A stretch of DNA of 64,000 nucleotides from contig CAJNDS010002745.1 in NCBI GenBank assembly GCA_905221605.1, positions 358,501 through 422,500 on the forward strand, written 5' to 3'. The notes under the pieces are model-generated. The model searched no databases and was not told the origin of the DNA. It saw only the letters and a program-made list of their open reading frames with translations. The DNA comes from Symbiodinium natans. Lineage: Eukaryota > Sar > Dinophyceae > Suessiales > Symbiodiniaceae. Below are positions 21,806 through 31,129 of this stretch, in pieces. Numbering within the stretch: the stretch's first letter is position 1; every line of letters begins with the position of its first letter. Both the position numbers and the translations under genes were made by a program.

Positions 21806-21895
21806 CTGCATGCTTGACAGCTAGCTCCTGAAGATGCAGGGCGACCGAGGCAATCTCAGGACCTTGGCTTGGGTTGCCTTTGGGAAGGATTCGGG
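21806..21895 (-). CDS. Exon of an unrecognised gene, TPR-like helix pair
   Basis: 90 nt, phase 1 in and out. Acceptor ATGAAG; donor GC (CATGCAG/GCAAGCC). It reads RILPKGNPSQGPEIASVALH then LQELAVKHA. The pattern GPEIASxxLxLQELAVxxAG resembles kinesin-light-chain type tetratricopeptide repeats, which is suggestive only. The coding look (codon use, no stops in a chemically sensible frame) is strong. Confidence 0.6.
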
Positions 21896-22837
21896 CTTCA
21901 TGAAGGTTTAGGGTTTAGGGTTTAGGGTTCAGGGTTTAGAGCTTACGTCGTTAGGGCTTAGGTTTAAGTTGCCAGAATTCGCTGGGCTTGCATTCACGGC
22001 CGAGGATGGGTTTTGGGCTAAGTGTGCTGAGATCCAGGGCTTCTTCGGTCTAGGGTTTCATGTTCAGCGCGCAGGACACCGGGTGATGAGGGTGTGGTGA
22101 ATGGTTGTAGGTTTAGGAGGGAGGGGTTTAGGGTTCAGGGTTTAGGGCTTAGGGTTCAGGGTTCATGCTTTAGGGTGACTCAAAATCTAACAACCCCACA
22201 CCGGGGTCCCTCTGATACTGTGGCACACCTATTTGACAAGATGGAGGCCTTGGAGGGTTAGTACGCCGGGTTTAGGTCTTAGGGTTCAGGGGTTTAGGCT
22301 TCAAGCACAAGGTGCTAGCAGCATTCCAGGCTAGGGTATGTGGCTTGGGCTTCAGGGGTTCAGGTTTAGGGTGGGCTATTTTGGAGGATTCGGCATGTGC
22401 AGGTTTAAGGCTTCAGGCCCAAGGGCTGCTGCCAACCCTAAACCCGAAACCCTAAACCCTAAACCCCAAACCCTAAACCCTAAACCCTAAACCCCAAACC
22501 CTAAACCCTAAACCCTAAACCCCAAACCCCAAGCCCTAAACCCTAAACCCTAAACCCCAAACCCTTCTCTAGGGCTTAAGCTGGAGAACGTGAATTCCCT
22601 TGGACCCAAATCCCTCCCGGCAGGGGCCCCCTTACCATACGGCCCCTTGCTGCAAGTACAACCCGTATAATGAGACTTGTGACCCTAACTCTTAACCTAC
22701 TTAGGGTTTAGGGTTTAGGGTTTAGGGTTTAGAGTTTAGGGTTTAGGGTGCAGGGTTTAGGATGTACGGGGGCCCAGCAACCATCTTATCATAAGGGCAC
22801 GCTTCTTTTGGGGTTTTCGGGGTTTTGGGCTCGTGCC

Positions 22838-22903
22838 GACCCCTCGGGGCTGCATGCGGTCAAGTTTTTGAGAAATCTCTGACCCCATGGGATCCGTGGA
22901 GGT
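22838..22903 (-). CDS. Candidate exon
   Basis: Acceptor CTGAAAG, then TSTDPMGSEISQKLDRMQPR, with a possible donor GTCGGC. Flanked by TTTAGGG units. Unrecognised. Confidence 0.4.
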
Positions 22904-23397
22904 CCTTTCAGTTTAGGGTTTAGGGTTTAGGGTTTCGGGTTTAGGGTTCGAGGCCCGTGAGATAAAGGCTACGTCATGAAGCTTTGCCTCTGCCTGTGGC
23001 TTTTCCAATTTCCGAAGCCCTAACTCGCTCATGCAGGGCCGGAATTTGGGTGGTGAGGTGTACGGCGCGAAGATGGCTCAGTCTCGGGGTGTTTGCGTGG
23101 AACCTTAGGAATTGTGCCCTTTATTTACGTTTTGTTGGTTCAACGTTCCCTTATGAAGTAACCAAGCCCCAAAACCCTAACAACCCGCAACGAAGCCCTA
23201 AAGCCTTGATGCTCTAAACCTCTACAACCCTTGAAGCCCTGAAAACCCCAAGGCCGCCAAAACCCGAAAAAAAACCAAAGCCCCAAAAGCCCTAAACTCC
23301 GAAACCTTGCCACCAAAGCCCTAACATCCTCAAATTCCCCAAAGCCGTAAACCCTAAACCCCAACCCAAAGCCCTAAGCCCTAAGCCCTAAACCCCA

Positions 23398-23510
23398 AAC
23401 CCAAAACCCAAAGCCCTAAACCCTAAACCCTAAACCCTAAGCCCTAAGCCCTAAACCCTAAACCCTAAACCCTAAACCCTAAACCCTAAACCCTAAACCC
23501 TAAACCAGGC
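23398..23510 (-). repeat. CCCTAAA array, about 15 units
   Basis: CCCTAAA with some CCCTAAG, ending at the GC-rich island at 23,511-23,582. Confidence 0.95.
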
Positions 23511-23582
23511 AAGGCGCTGGGGCCCGGCGACACGGTGGCCTCCGTGGCCTTGCCCCACCTCTCGAAGGAAGCCCAACGCTAG
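23511..23582. CDS. Candidate exon, strand unresolved
   Basis: The plus strand reads GKALGPGDTVASVALPHLSK then EAQR and a stop; the minus strand reads RWASFERWGKATEATVSPGP. Telomeric tracts of opposite orientation flank it (CCCTAAA left, TTTAGGG right). Confidence 0.35.
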
Positions 23583-23677
23583 TTTAGGGTTTAGGGTTTA
23601 GGGTTTAGGGTTTAGGGTTTGGGGTTTAGGGTTTAGGGTTCAGGGTTTAGGGTTTAGGGCTGAGGGCTTAGGGGTTC

Positions 23678-23808
23678 ATGGTACTTGCTAAGCACATAGT
23701 AATTGCACATATACCCCAATTATAAGCATATTAGGGCAATTAAGGGGCTTATATGTGGATTATAAGTACAGTTATGATTGGTTATTAAGTACCACGAACG
23801 TCCAGTAG
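23678..23808. mobile_element. Family D element
   Basis: Ends CATGGTACTTGCTAAGCA and GGTTATTAAGTACCACGAAC are inverted; the interior contains CATATTAGGGCAATTAAGGG as in the copy at 32,572-32,700. Confidence 0.65.
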
Positions 23809-23869
23809 GGTGTAGGGTTTAGGGGTTCGCCAGCGCGACTGGCGCCCCGTCAATTCAACAGACATCACT

Positions 23870-23975
23870 CGCCGGGGGGGCAGGGGGGTGGGGGGGCGGG
23901 GGGGGGCGGGGGAAGGCGCGGGGGGGCAAGGGGGGGCAAGGGGGCGGGGGTGCGGGAGGGGGGCAGGGGGGCGGG
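23870..23975 (+). repeat. G-rich tract with C interruptions
   Basis: Irregular GGGGGCGGGG-type sequence, about 100 bp. Noncoding in appearance. Confidence 0.8.
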
Positions 23976-24007
23976 TTACCTCCAGGAACCAACCCAAACG
24001 AATAAGA

Positions 24008-24140
24008 TTTTCCCAAATTCGATTTGAACTCCGGGTGCCTTCAAAACAAGGTCAAGCCTAACCAAGTCCCAGATTTCCCAAACCGATTAGAACTTCGGGA
24101 CCCTTGAAACAAGCTCAAGCTCAAGCAAGCCCACCCAAAC
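24008..24140 (+). repeat. Diverged direct repeat, about 65 bp twice
   Basis: Two adjacent copies begin ATTTTCCCAAATTCGATT and ATTTCCCAAACCGATTAG, followed by CGGG, then AAACAAG and TCAAGC in both. Confidence 0.55.
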
Positions 24141-24169
24141 ACCAATAGTTCCTATTGGTGTCCCTCATG

Positions 24170-24370
24170 TGTGCCGGGTGTCGTTGTACGGGTCTGCATT
24201 CGGGTTTGTATATTTTGATACATTGATCTTTTAATTCATTTGATAAGGAGATATGAAGAATCACGAATAGCAAGTCAATAATGGTCCTTTACATTTTTCA
24301 ATTTGACCTTCATTCGGGTTGATGCCATGGAAATAGAGAATCATGATCTTCAGAAAAAATGACCGATTTG
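24170..24370. other. AT-rich heptamer-free stretch
   Basis: Markedly lower GC than its neighbours, with stops in all frames. Nothing recognisable. A reversed family G element follows at about 24,375-24,460, interrupted by CCCTAAA units. Confidence 0.35.
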
Positions 24371-24735
24371 GAGGTTTACGAAAATAGGGAAAACCCCTCA
24401 TACAGACCCCCCAAATAGCTTGATTCCGTTATAGTAAGGATCCCAAGAAGGTGCCCCTAGCCCTAAACCCTAAACCCTAAATCCTAAACCCTATACCCTA
24501 AATCATTTTCGGCAACCCCAATGTCTCCTTATAAAGATGAACGATGTTTGATGCCCCTAAGGATGATTCCTGTGCACTAATGCGCTAAACAGGGTTTAGG
24601 GTTTAGGGTTTAGGGCTTGGGGTTTAGAGTTTAGGGTTTAGGGTCTCGAGTTTAGGGTATAGGGTTTGTTTAGGCCATTGACTCTTATACCCTTGTGGGG
24701 TTTAGGGTTCAGGGTTCAGAGCAGAAACTGAGAGC

Positions 24736-24796
24736 CCCGGCCAGAAAAAGCTCGCGAGCATCTGTGCGACCTCTGGGGTGAAGCTCACAAGAGCTG
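24736..24796 (-). CDS. Exon, possibly Sua5/YrdC-type
   Basis: Acceptor ATCAG; donor GC after a Gly codon. The reading is SFTPEVAQMLASFFWPG. The motif xxEVAxxLAxxFWPG is the one preceding PLTLVL in bacterial-type Sua5/YrdC threonylcarbamoyl-AMP synthases. No exon continuing with PLTLVL was found, so the match rests on about 17 residues and may be chance. Confidence 0.35.
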
Positions 24797-24917
24797 CTGA
24801 TAAGGACTTGAGGGTCTAGGGCTTTCAGGGGGATTCAGGGCGTGAGGGTTTTGTGGTTGTAGGGCTTGGGGGTCTTAGCAACTAAACCCATGTCTGCTTC
24901 GGGTAGGCTGGGGCGGT

Positions 24918-25044
24918 TTACAAACCCTAAACCCTAAACCCCAAACCCCAAACCCCAAACCCTAAACCCTAAACCCTAAACCCTAATTAAACCCTAAACC
25001 CTAAACCCTAAACCCTAACCCTAAACCCTAAACCCTAAACCCTG
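24918..25044 (-). repeat. CCCTAAA array with CCCCAAA and CCCTAATTAAA variants
   Basis: About 17 units. A GC-rich island follows at 25,045-25,100, then TTTAGGG in the opposite orientation. Confidence 0.9.
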
Positions 25045-25394
25045 GGAGCCGATCTGCCTGTTGACTGCGTGTGGGGTGGAGGCCTGCTCTGGGGCTTAGG
25101 GGGTTTAGGGTTTAGGGTTTAGGGTTTGGAGTTTAGGGTTGAGGGTTTAGGGTTTAGGGCGACTGCCGATACACATGATTTTTCACCTTGGTACTCTTGC
25201 TGTCTGCGGTGGACTCTGGGTATGGCCACACTGCAGCCGCCAACGATACTTCTTGTCAACACGCCCGGTCTTCGCGCTGCCTGATTGAACTCTCCCGCAA
25301 ACCCGAAACCCGAAACCCCAAACCCGAAACCCTAAACCCTAAAATTAAACCCTAAACCCTACATCGCAGGTGCATGCCGTGCACCCTAAAGCCC

Positions 25395-25473
25395 TAGACC
25401 TACCAGTCCTGAAACTGCGAATTCTTAAACACGAGGCAAAGGATGCCCAGCACCCGTACTTCGACAGGGTTAA
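25395..25473 (+). CDS. Candidate plus-strand exon
   Basis: Reads LKLRILKHEAKDAQHPYFDR, with a possible donor GTTAAC after CGACAGG. The minus-strand frames contain stops. Unrecognised. Confidence 0.4.
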
Positions 25474-25529
25474 CAGGCTTTATGGCTCGGGGTTTAAAGC
25501 AAAAAAGCGCATGGTTGTTAGTAGCTTAG

Positions 25530-25645
25530 TTGCTGAGTTCACAAGCCCCCCCCCCCCCAAAAAAAATAAAAATAAAAAAAAATCGCTTCCTTAAGTTCTA
25601 TAGGGGACTATAGTATCCCAAAAAGTGTAAAGTGTACCCAGTCAG
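25530..25645 (+). mobile_element. Second copy of the family I repeat
   Basis: Same order of motifs as 10,190-10,312: GCTGAGTTCACAAGC, C run, A-rich run, TTCTATAGGGGACTATAG, AAAAAGTGTAAAGTG. Confidence 0.55.
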
Positions 25646-25889
25646 CAACAAAGAATTAGAGAGCCCCTACTTGTACAAAGTACCCTGCCCCACCTCGGTC
25701 CCACTTGGAACCCCGGGCTTAGGCTTGAGGGCATAGGGTCTAGGGTTTGGGGTTTAGGGTTTAGGGTTTGGGGTTTAGGGTTTCGGGTTCAGGGTTTGGG
25801 GTTTCGGGTTCAGGGTTTAGGGTTTGGCATTTGGGGTTTGGGGTTTAGGGTTCAGGCTTGAGGGTTTAGGGTTTAGGGCTTCTTCGAAA

Positions 25890-25982
25890 CCACAGCGACT
25901 GCCGACAAGCTTCAGCCAAGGCCAGGCCGGGCCGCGCGTGAGCAATGGCCTTCTTTAGGGCCCCCCAGAAGCACGCAAGCCG
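25890..25982 (-). CDS. Exon of an unrecognised gene
   Basis: The minus strand reads LACFWGALKKAIAHARPGLA then LAEACRQSLWFRR. An internal acceptor CTAAAG before KAIAHA is likely. Amphipathic Ala/Leu-rich; flanked by TTTAGGG arrays on both sides. Confidence 0.5.
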
Positions 25983-26165
25983 GTTTAGGGTTTAGGGTTT
26001 AGGGTTTAGGGTTTAGGGTTTAGGGTTTAGGGTTTAGGGTTTAGGGTTTAGGGTTTAGGGTTTAGGGTTTAGGGTTTAGGGTTTAGGGTTTAGGGTTTAG
26101 GGTTTAGGGTTTAGGGTTTAGGGTTTAGGGTTTAGGGTTTAGAGTTTAGGGTTTAGGCTTACGGG
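25983..26165 (+). repeat. Longest perfect TTTAGGG array in the window, about 25 units
   Basis: Nearly uninterrupted TTTAGGG over about 175 bp, then degenerate units (TTTAGAG, TTACGGG). Confidence 0.97.
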
Positions 26166-26810
26166 TTTCGGGTTCAGGGTTTAGGGCTTCGAAAGATCCT
26201 ACTACTGGAGTCTAGGGGCCCCCTAGAAGAAGATTCTAGCAATACCCTGTTTGTAGAATCCTTCGTCATTCGAGCGGGGTTTCGCGGGACATTGTCGAAT
26301 CAGTAAAGAGGGACCTGTCATAGGGGAAGATGAGTTGAGTAATGATTCCGACCCCTATATTCGGGTTCTCAGGGTGAGAAACCACAACTTTAGGGCCTAG
26401 GGCTTAGGGTTTGGGTTCTAGGGTTTAGGGTTTAGGGTTTGGTAACAAAACGACGGGAACCCTTGCGCTCGCGGTTTTGCGAAGTGGACCTGGGGGATAT
26501 CAAAGGAACCCCAACAGGGTTGATGGTCCATATACCTCAATAGGGAGTAAAATTCCTAAACCCTTAACCGGAAACCCTCAACCCTAAAAGGGTTGACGGT
26601 CCATGTACTGTAATAGGGATTATAACATCATAGGGTTTATGACTCTCATTATTTGACCCCCAAGAAAAGTAGGCAGAAGAACAACGCGCGTCTAATCACT
26701 ATAAATATCCTCATCAACCCTAAACCCTGAACCTTATCTAAACCCTAAACCCTAAACCCTACTGCGAACCCTAAACCCAAAACCCGAAACCCTAAACCCT
26801 AAACCCTGAC

Positions 26811-26894
26811 CTCCAAGTTCTTTTGCGGCCATGGGGCCGCCAAGCTAAGCAGGTGCTGCAGCGTCTCCTCGTGCTCAGGCCACTCCGGCCGCAT
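26811..26894 (-). CDS. Exon beginning with ATG, unrecognised protein
   Basis: 84 nt from an ATG at 26,892-26,894 to the donor GTCAGG. It reads MRPEWPEHEETLQHLLSLAA then PWPQKNLE. No acceptor lies near the ATG, so it may be a first exon. The Trp/Pro/His-rich helical sequence is not recognised. Confidence 0.5.
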
Positions 26895-27104
26895 AATAGG
26901 GGAGAGTCACTTTTTGGGGGGGTTCGGGGTTTAGGGCTTTAGGGTTTAAGGCTTATCTACCCCGTATTATATACACTATATATATATATATATATATATA
27001 ATATAATTAATTAATTCATAAGGGCCCATATTTCGGATCCCCATAAATAGGGTAAGGGATCATACCAAGGGCCCATGGTTCCAACCTTAGATACATGGGT
27101 ATAC

Positions 27105-27680
27105 TCTGGGGGTTGTACCTTGGACCCTTAAGGTTGTACCTGTAAGGGTAGGGGTCCAAGGTAAATCCCATGAGTATAGGAGCTGCTTCAAGCCCAGGTT
27201 TAGGGTTTTAGGGTTTAGGGTTTAGAAAACTAGGGCCTAACTAGGGAGAGTCCATTTTTGTGCAGAAACGAGGTCCTGGCCGAGAGCTGATGCAACTGTC
27301 GAATATGAAGCCTAGCTATGTTCGAATGGGATGAAGGGGTATATCCTGCTGGTTTTAAGCGGGAATCTAGGAATTAGGTACAGGCAGTCCTTGAACAGCT
27401 TACACAGGGGAGCATAAAGCATTGAATTCCCTACTTCTATATGAGGAAGTAATAAGATACAGGTCAGGCTGCTCAGGTTACTCTACAGTCTCGACAGGTG
27501 CTCTCTGGGACCCAAGAGATAATTTTCTAAACGGCAACAGCCACCGAAGCCCCCAAACCCCTTAAATCCCTAATAAGCCCTCATCAAAAACCCCCTACAG
27601 CCCCTGAACCCCAAAACATCAAACCCCAGACCCTAAACCTCTCAATCCGAGTCCGTTGCTCACCCGAAAACCCTGAAACC
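27105..27680. other. Mixed intronic or intergenic DNA
   Basis: Contains the phrase TTGTACCTTGGACCCTTAAG and its inverted copy at about 27,110-27,165 (a short palindromic element), a few TTTAGGG units, and unique DNA without good frames. Confidence 0.35.
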
Positions 27681-27731
27681 TGGCCCCCTCCTCGCGGAGA
27701 TTGGCGTGCTCCGCCAGGGAGGGCTCCCCCC
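27680..27731 (-). CDS. 52-nt exon, coiled-coil-like
   Basis: Acceptor GTTGCCAG, donor GTTTCA, phase 1 in and 2 out. Reads GEPSLAEHANLREEGA. Unrecognised. Confidence 0.45.
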
Positions 27732-28131
27732 CTGGCAACTTTTTGCGGATTCTTGGAGCTTGGCAGGGCCAGGACCGAGGGTTATTCAAAGGGTGCTATG
27801 TTTTGGTGGTCTTTTTCCGTTTCTTGGGTGGGGAGGGAGGGGAGGGGAGGGGCGGGGCGGGGGGGGGGGCCTCCTCCTAAACCAAAAACCTGACATCCTA
27901 ATCATACGAGATGCCAGAGCACCCTAGCTACTCCCCGCCCAAGTTAAGGCCCGAACATCGGGTGCTGCCCTTATTTGCGCGATGCATGGGGTACAAGTAG
28001 GGGTGTTCGGTGTTAGGCTGATGCGGGGGTAACCCAACTACCGCGTGAGATGCCCAAATACCCCCCCCCGCCAAATAGGTACCGTCCTCATGCATGAGGG
28101 CTTAAGGGGGCGAAAAGGTTCCTCCGGCGAC

Positions 28132-28156
28132 CTGCTGCACAAAGTCGTCTGGGATG
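28132..28156 (-). CDS. Micro-exon (or end of a slightly longer exon)
   Basis: Acceptor GGCCCAG, donor GTCGCC; reads IPDDFVQQ. If extended upstream it reads PYWPSIPDDFVQQ. Unrecognised. Confidence 0.4.
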
Positions 28157-28352
28157 CTGGGCCAGTAGGGTTTAGGGTTTAGGGTCCCGTAGTGGAGATG
28201 TCTGGGTTTTAGGAGTTGCGTAGGGTGCTTGGGGCTAAAGGGGCTGAGGGTTTCTCATCATCGTTCTTATAGTTTGGTGGATTAGTTCCCCCCCCCGAGT
28301 TCCCCATGAACAATTACTAAGCCTGGGTCCTGGCAAAAACTTTATCTTTTAG

Positions 28353-28454
28353 CGACTTGCAGCTGCTAGTGTGTTTGAAATTCTAAGGATCAAACGTCGC
28401 AGCGTTTACCCGCAATGCGAGCTTCAGGGACTTCTTTCGCCACTGCCGTGTTAG
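28353..28454 (+). CDS. Plus-strand terminal exon
   Basis: A good acceptor (TTTATCTTTTAG) is followed by 33 codons and a TAG: RLAAASVFEILRIKRRSVYP then QCELQGLLSPLPC. The stop lies inside the first TTTAGGG-like unit that follows. Minus-strand frames are poorer. Confidence 0.45.
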   Translation, partial: RLAAASVFEILRIKRRSVYPQCELQGLLSPLPC

Positions 28455-28544
28455 GGCTTAGGGTTTCGGGCTAGGGTTTAGGGCCTAGGTTTAGGTTGGG
28501 AGGCATACCCAAGGCCTGTGCAGCTTGGGTCCTGAAACCCTACG

Positions 28545-28604
28545 CCCTTGAAGACACTGGTCGCCTGCTCCATCGAGGTACAGCGACGCCAGCCACGCCT
28601 TTGT
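28545..28604 (-). CDS. Candidate exon
   Basis: Acceptor AACAAAG; reads AWLASLYLDGAGDQCLQG, with a GC donor possible after GGAGCAG. Unrecognised. Confidence 0.45.
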
Positions 28605-28626
28605 TAAAACATCCCTAGCCTAAACC

Positions 28627-28855
28627 CTAAACTCTAAACCCATAAACCCATAAACCCATCAACCCATAAACCCATAAACCCATAATCTCATAAACCCTAA
28701 ACCCCAACCCTAAACCCTAAACCCTAAACCCTAAACCCTAAACCCTAAACCCTAACCCCTAACCCCTAAACCCTAAACCCTAAACCCTAGACCCTAAACC
28801 CTAAACCCTAAACCCTAAACCCCAACTCTAAACCCTAAACCCTAAAAAAACCCAA
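28627..28855 (-). repeat. CCCTAAA array with a CCCATAAA block
   Basis: Seven CCCATAAA or CCCATCAA octamers (28,638-28,690) precede about 20 CCCTAAA units. Confidence 0.9.
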
Positions 28856-28910
28856 GCCTAAACCGCACTGGAACCCTGAAGTCATTCCATCCTGACTTGC
28901 AGGATCTTCA

Positions 28911-29000
28911 AGGGTCCATGTACCTATGTAGCATATACTTGGGCCTTGAAGGGGTTTAGGGTTTAGGGATTCCCATGTAGTAGCTTTAGGGCCCAAGTCT
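28911..29000. mobile_element. Family A element with TTTAGGG in the loop
   Basis: The left arm AAGGGTCCATGTACC and the partial right arm GGGCCCAAG flank a loop containing GGGTTTAGGGTTTAGGG at about 28,956-28,972. Confidence 0.6.
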
Positions 29001-29189
29001 CTTCGATACCAAAGGGGGATATCAATTCGCGCTAAACGCTAGCCGACTTGCCTGTGGACACCGTGCCACACAAGTCCGGATGAAGCCAGTCTAGGGTTAG
29101 GGTTTGGCAAACCCTAAACCCTAAACCCTAAACTCTAACCCTAAACCCTAAACCCTAAACTTTAGTTCGGGGTTTTCGGTCTCCGGTCT

Positions 29190-29282
29190 GGGGAGCCCCC
29201 GAAGTACCCTAGAACTGAAAGCCGCCGACATCGCCCCGAAGCCATCACGTTCTTGCAGAGAGCTATGCAACCCTTGTAGAAT
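29190..29282 (-). CDS. Candidate exon
   Basis: Reads GLHSSLQERDGFGAMSAAFS, acceptor CTACAAG. Flanked by telomeric units. Unrecognised. Confidence 0.4.
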
Positions 29283-29712
29283 ACGGGGTTTAGGGTTTAG
29301 GGTTTCGGGTTTAGGGTTTAGGGCTAGAGCCCTTGAGGAAATACGGGGTTGAGGGTTCAGAGGCTTTGTGCTTCGCAGGCGGGACAAAGTACCCCCCACC
29401 CCCCCATTTCTTCAGCCTTGGTTACCCTTCAGTCTTATAAGGTAGTTACCATGGTCCCTAGTCTGGGCCCTTAATTCGGGAGCCCCCTTACTATATACCC
29501 TATACAGCCCAGGGGCTCATACTTGAGAACCCTTCAAGGAAGGCAAGGGACGATAATATTGAGGGACCATTTAACTACTCTTGGGGTGAAAGAGGTGGGG
29601 TAGCAGGAACCCTATGATCACAGATAACCCTGAACCCTAAAATCCATCAGGTTTAGGGTTTAAAAAGGTTTAGGGTTTAGGGTTTAGGTTTTAGGGTTTA
29701 GGGTTTAGGGAG

Positions 29713-30063
29713 GGGGGTGGGTTGGGGGGTGGGGAAAGGGGGGGTGCGGGGGGGTGGAGGAGGGAGGTAGCAACATACACGCGAGGACGGCCGACTCCTC
29801 CAAGCTGCTTCTGGGCTACTAAGGTTTAGGGTTTAGGGTTTCGGGTTTAGGGTTTAGGGTTTAGGGTTTAGAGTTTGTTTAGGGTTTAGGGTTTAGGGTT
29901 TAGGGATTAGTGTTTAGGGTTTAGGGTTGGTTTAGGGTTGGTTTAGGGTTTAGGTGGGTTGGGGGGTGGGGAGGGGGGAGGGGGGGGGGGTGGAGGAGGG
30001 AGGTAGCAACATACACGCACGCGAGGACGGCCGACTCCTCCAAGCTGCTTCTGGGCTACTAAG
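29713..30063 (+). repeat. Tandem segmental duplication of a G-tract plus exon-like island
   Basis: The block GGGTTGGGGGGTGGGG...GAGGTAGCAACATACACGCGAGGACGGCC...TTCTGGGCTACTAAGG occurs at 29,713-29,823 and again at 29,953-30,063, separated by TTTAGGG units. The second copy has four extra bases (ACGC). The unique part reads KQLGGVGRPRVYVAT on the minus strand. Confidence 0.85.
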
Positions 30064-30176
30064 GTTAGGGTTTAGGGTTTAGGGTTTAGGGTTTAGGGTT
30101 TAGGGTTTAGGGTTTAGGGTTTAGGGTTTAGGGTTTAGGGTTTAGGGTTTAGGGTTTAGGGTTTAGGGTTTAGGGC
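30063..30176 (+). repeat. TTTAGGG array, about 16 units
   Basis: Perfect or nearly perfect heptamers. Confidence 0.97.
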
Positions 30177-30177
30177 T

Positions 30178-30292
30178 GCGAGAAAAACCTGAATCCTGAA
30201 CCCGGCACAAGATTTCCAGGAGCAGCCTGCAAGATGCCATAGGCAGCGGCCTCCTGAAGCTTTGGTCTAAGGGAAGTTGCATGGTTCCCGAG
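30178..30292 (-). CDS. Candidate exon region
   Basis: Minus-strand frames read PKLQEAAAYGILQAAPGNLV (acceptor CTTCAG before EAAAYG) or, alternatively, MQLPLDQSFRRPLPMASCRL. Both are open; the first looks more like a folded domain. Confidence 0.4.
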
Positions 30293-30452
30293 TAGGGTTT
30301 AGGGTTTAGGGTTTAGGGTTTAGGGTTTAGGGTTTAGGGTTTAGGGTTTAGGGTTTAGGGTTCAGGGTTTAGGGTTTAGGGTTTAGGGTTTGGGGTTTGG
30401 GGTTTGGGGTTTGGGGTTTGGGGTTTAGGGTTTAGGGTTTCGGGTTTAGGGT
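30293..30452 (+). repeat. TTTAGGG array with a TTTGGGG block
   Basis: About 16 TTTAGGG units, then five TTTGGGG units, then TTTAGGG again. Confidence 0.95.
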
Positions 30453-30769
30453 AGATACCTGAATTTGGTCCCTTACCTTCTTTAAAGGGCTTTGCAGTAT
30501 GGGCCCTTGGGTTTTATAGGGTATTTACGGGGTTCGCATTTAAGGGCCCATACTCAGGGACCATGCAACTATCCGAAACATACAAAAGTAGGGGCCTGCC
30601 ACCTACTGTCAGTAGGGGCCCCAAGTTATCAGTACGGTTATAAGGGCCCACCCCCCACCGCTCCTCACCCCCTACCCCGCCCCACGCCCCCAACCCCCCC
30701 CCCCACCCCACCACCGGCCCCTAGTTGGGGTTGATGGTAGGGGACCCAAAAAAGGAACCTACTACTCGG

Positions 30770-30860
30770 GTGCAGGTTGTAAACCAGAAAATCGTGGCAA
30801 GGTTTTGCCAGCTTTGTTCTCTCATGGGCTTGAGAAGAGCTCTAGAAAACCCTAAGGTGC
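30770..30860 (-). CDS. Candidate exon
   Basis: Reads ALLKPMREQSWQNLATIFWF then TTCTR; a second frame reads AHERTKLAKPCHDFLVYNLH. The GTAGTAGG after CCCGA could be a donor. Unrecognised. Confidence 0.35.
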
Positions 30861-31129
30861 AGTAAGGTGCAGTCCTCAAAAAATAAGGGGTGTAGGGGCC
30901 CACCGCGGGGTGACCCTAAACCCTGAAGCCTACAACCCCTAAACCCTAAGGCCCTAATCCCGAAGCCCTAAACCCTAAACCCTAAAAACCCAAAACCCCA
31001 AACCCCAAACCCCAAACCCCTAACCTTAGCTTAAAGTTTGGGGTTTCGGAGGGAGTTCTAGGCTTATCTATGCTTAACCCTAAACCCTAAACCTAAACCC
31101 TAAACCCTAAACCCTAAACCCTTAAGCGA

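Noticed and set aside
25983-26165. A genuine chromosome-end telomere
   Set aside because: Unique DNA and arrays in the opposite orientation lie on both sides; all arrays here are interstitial.
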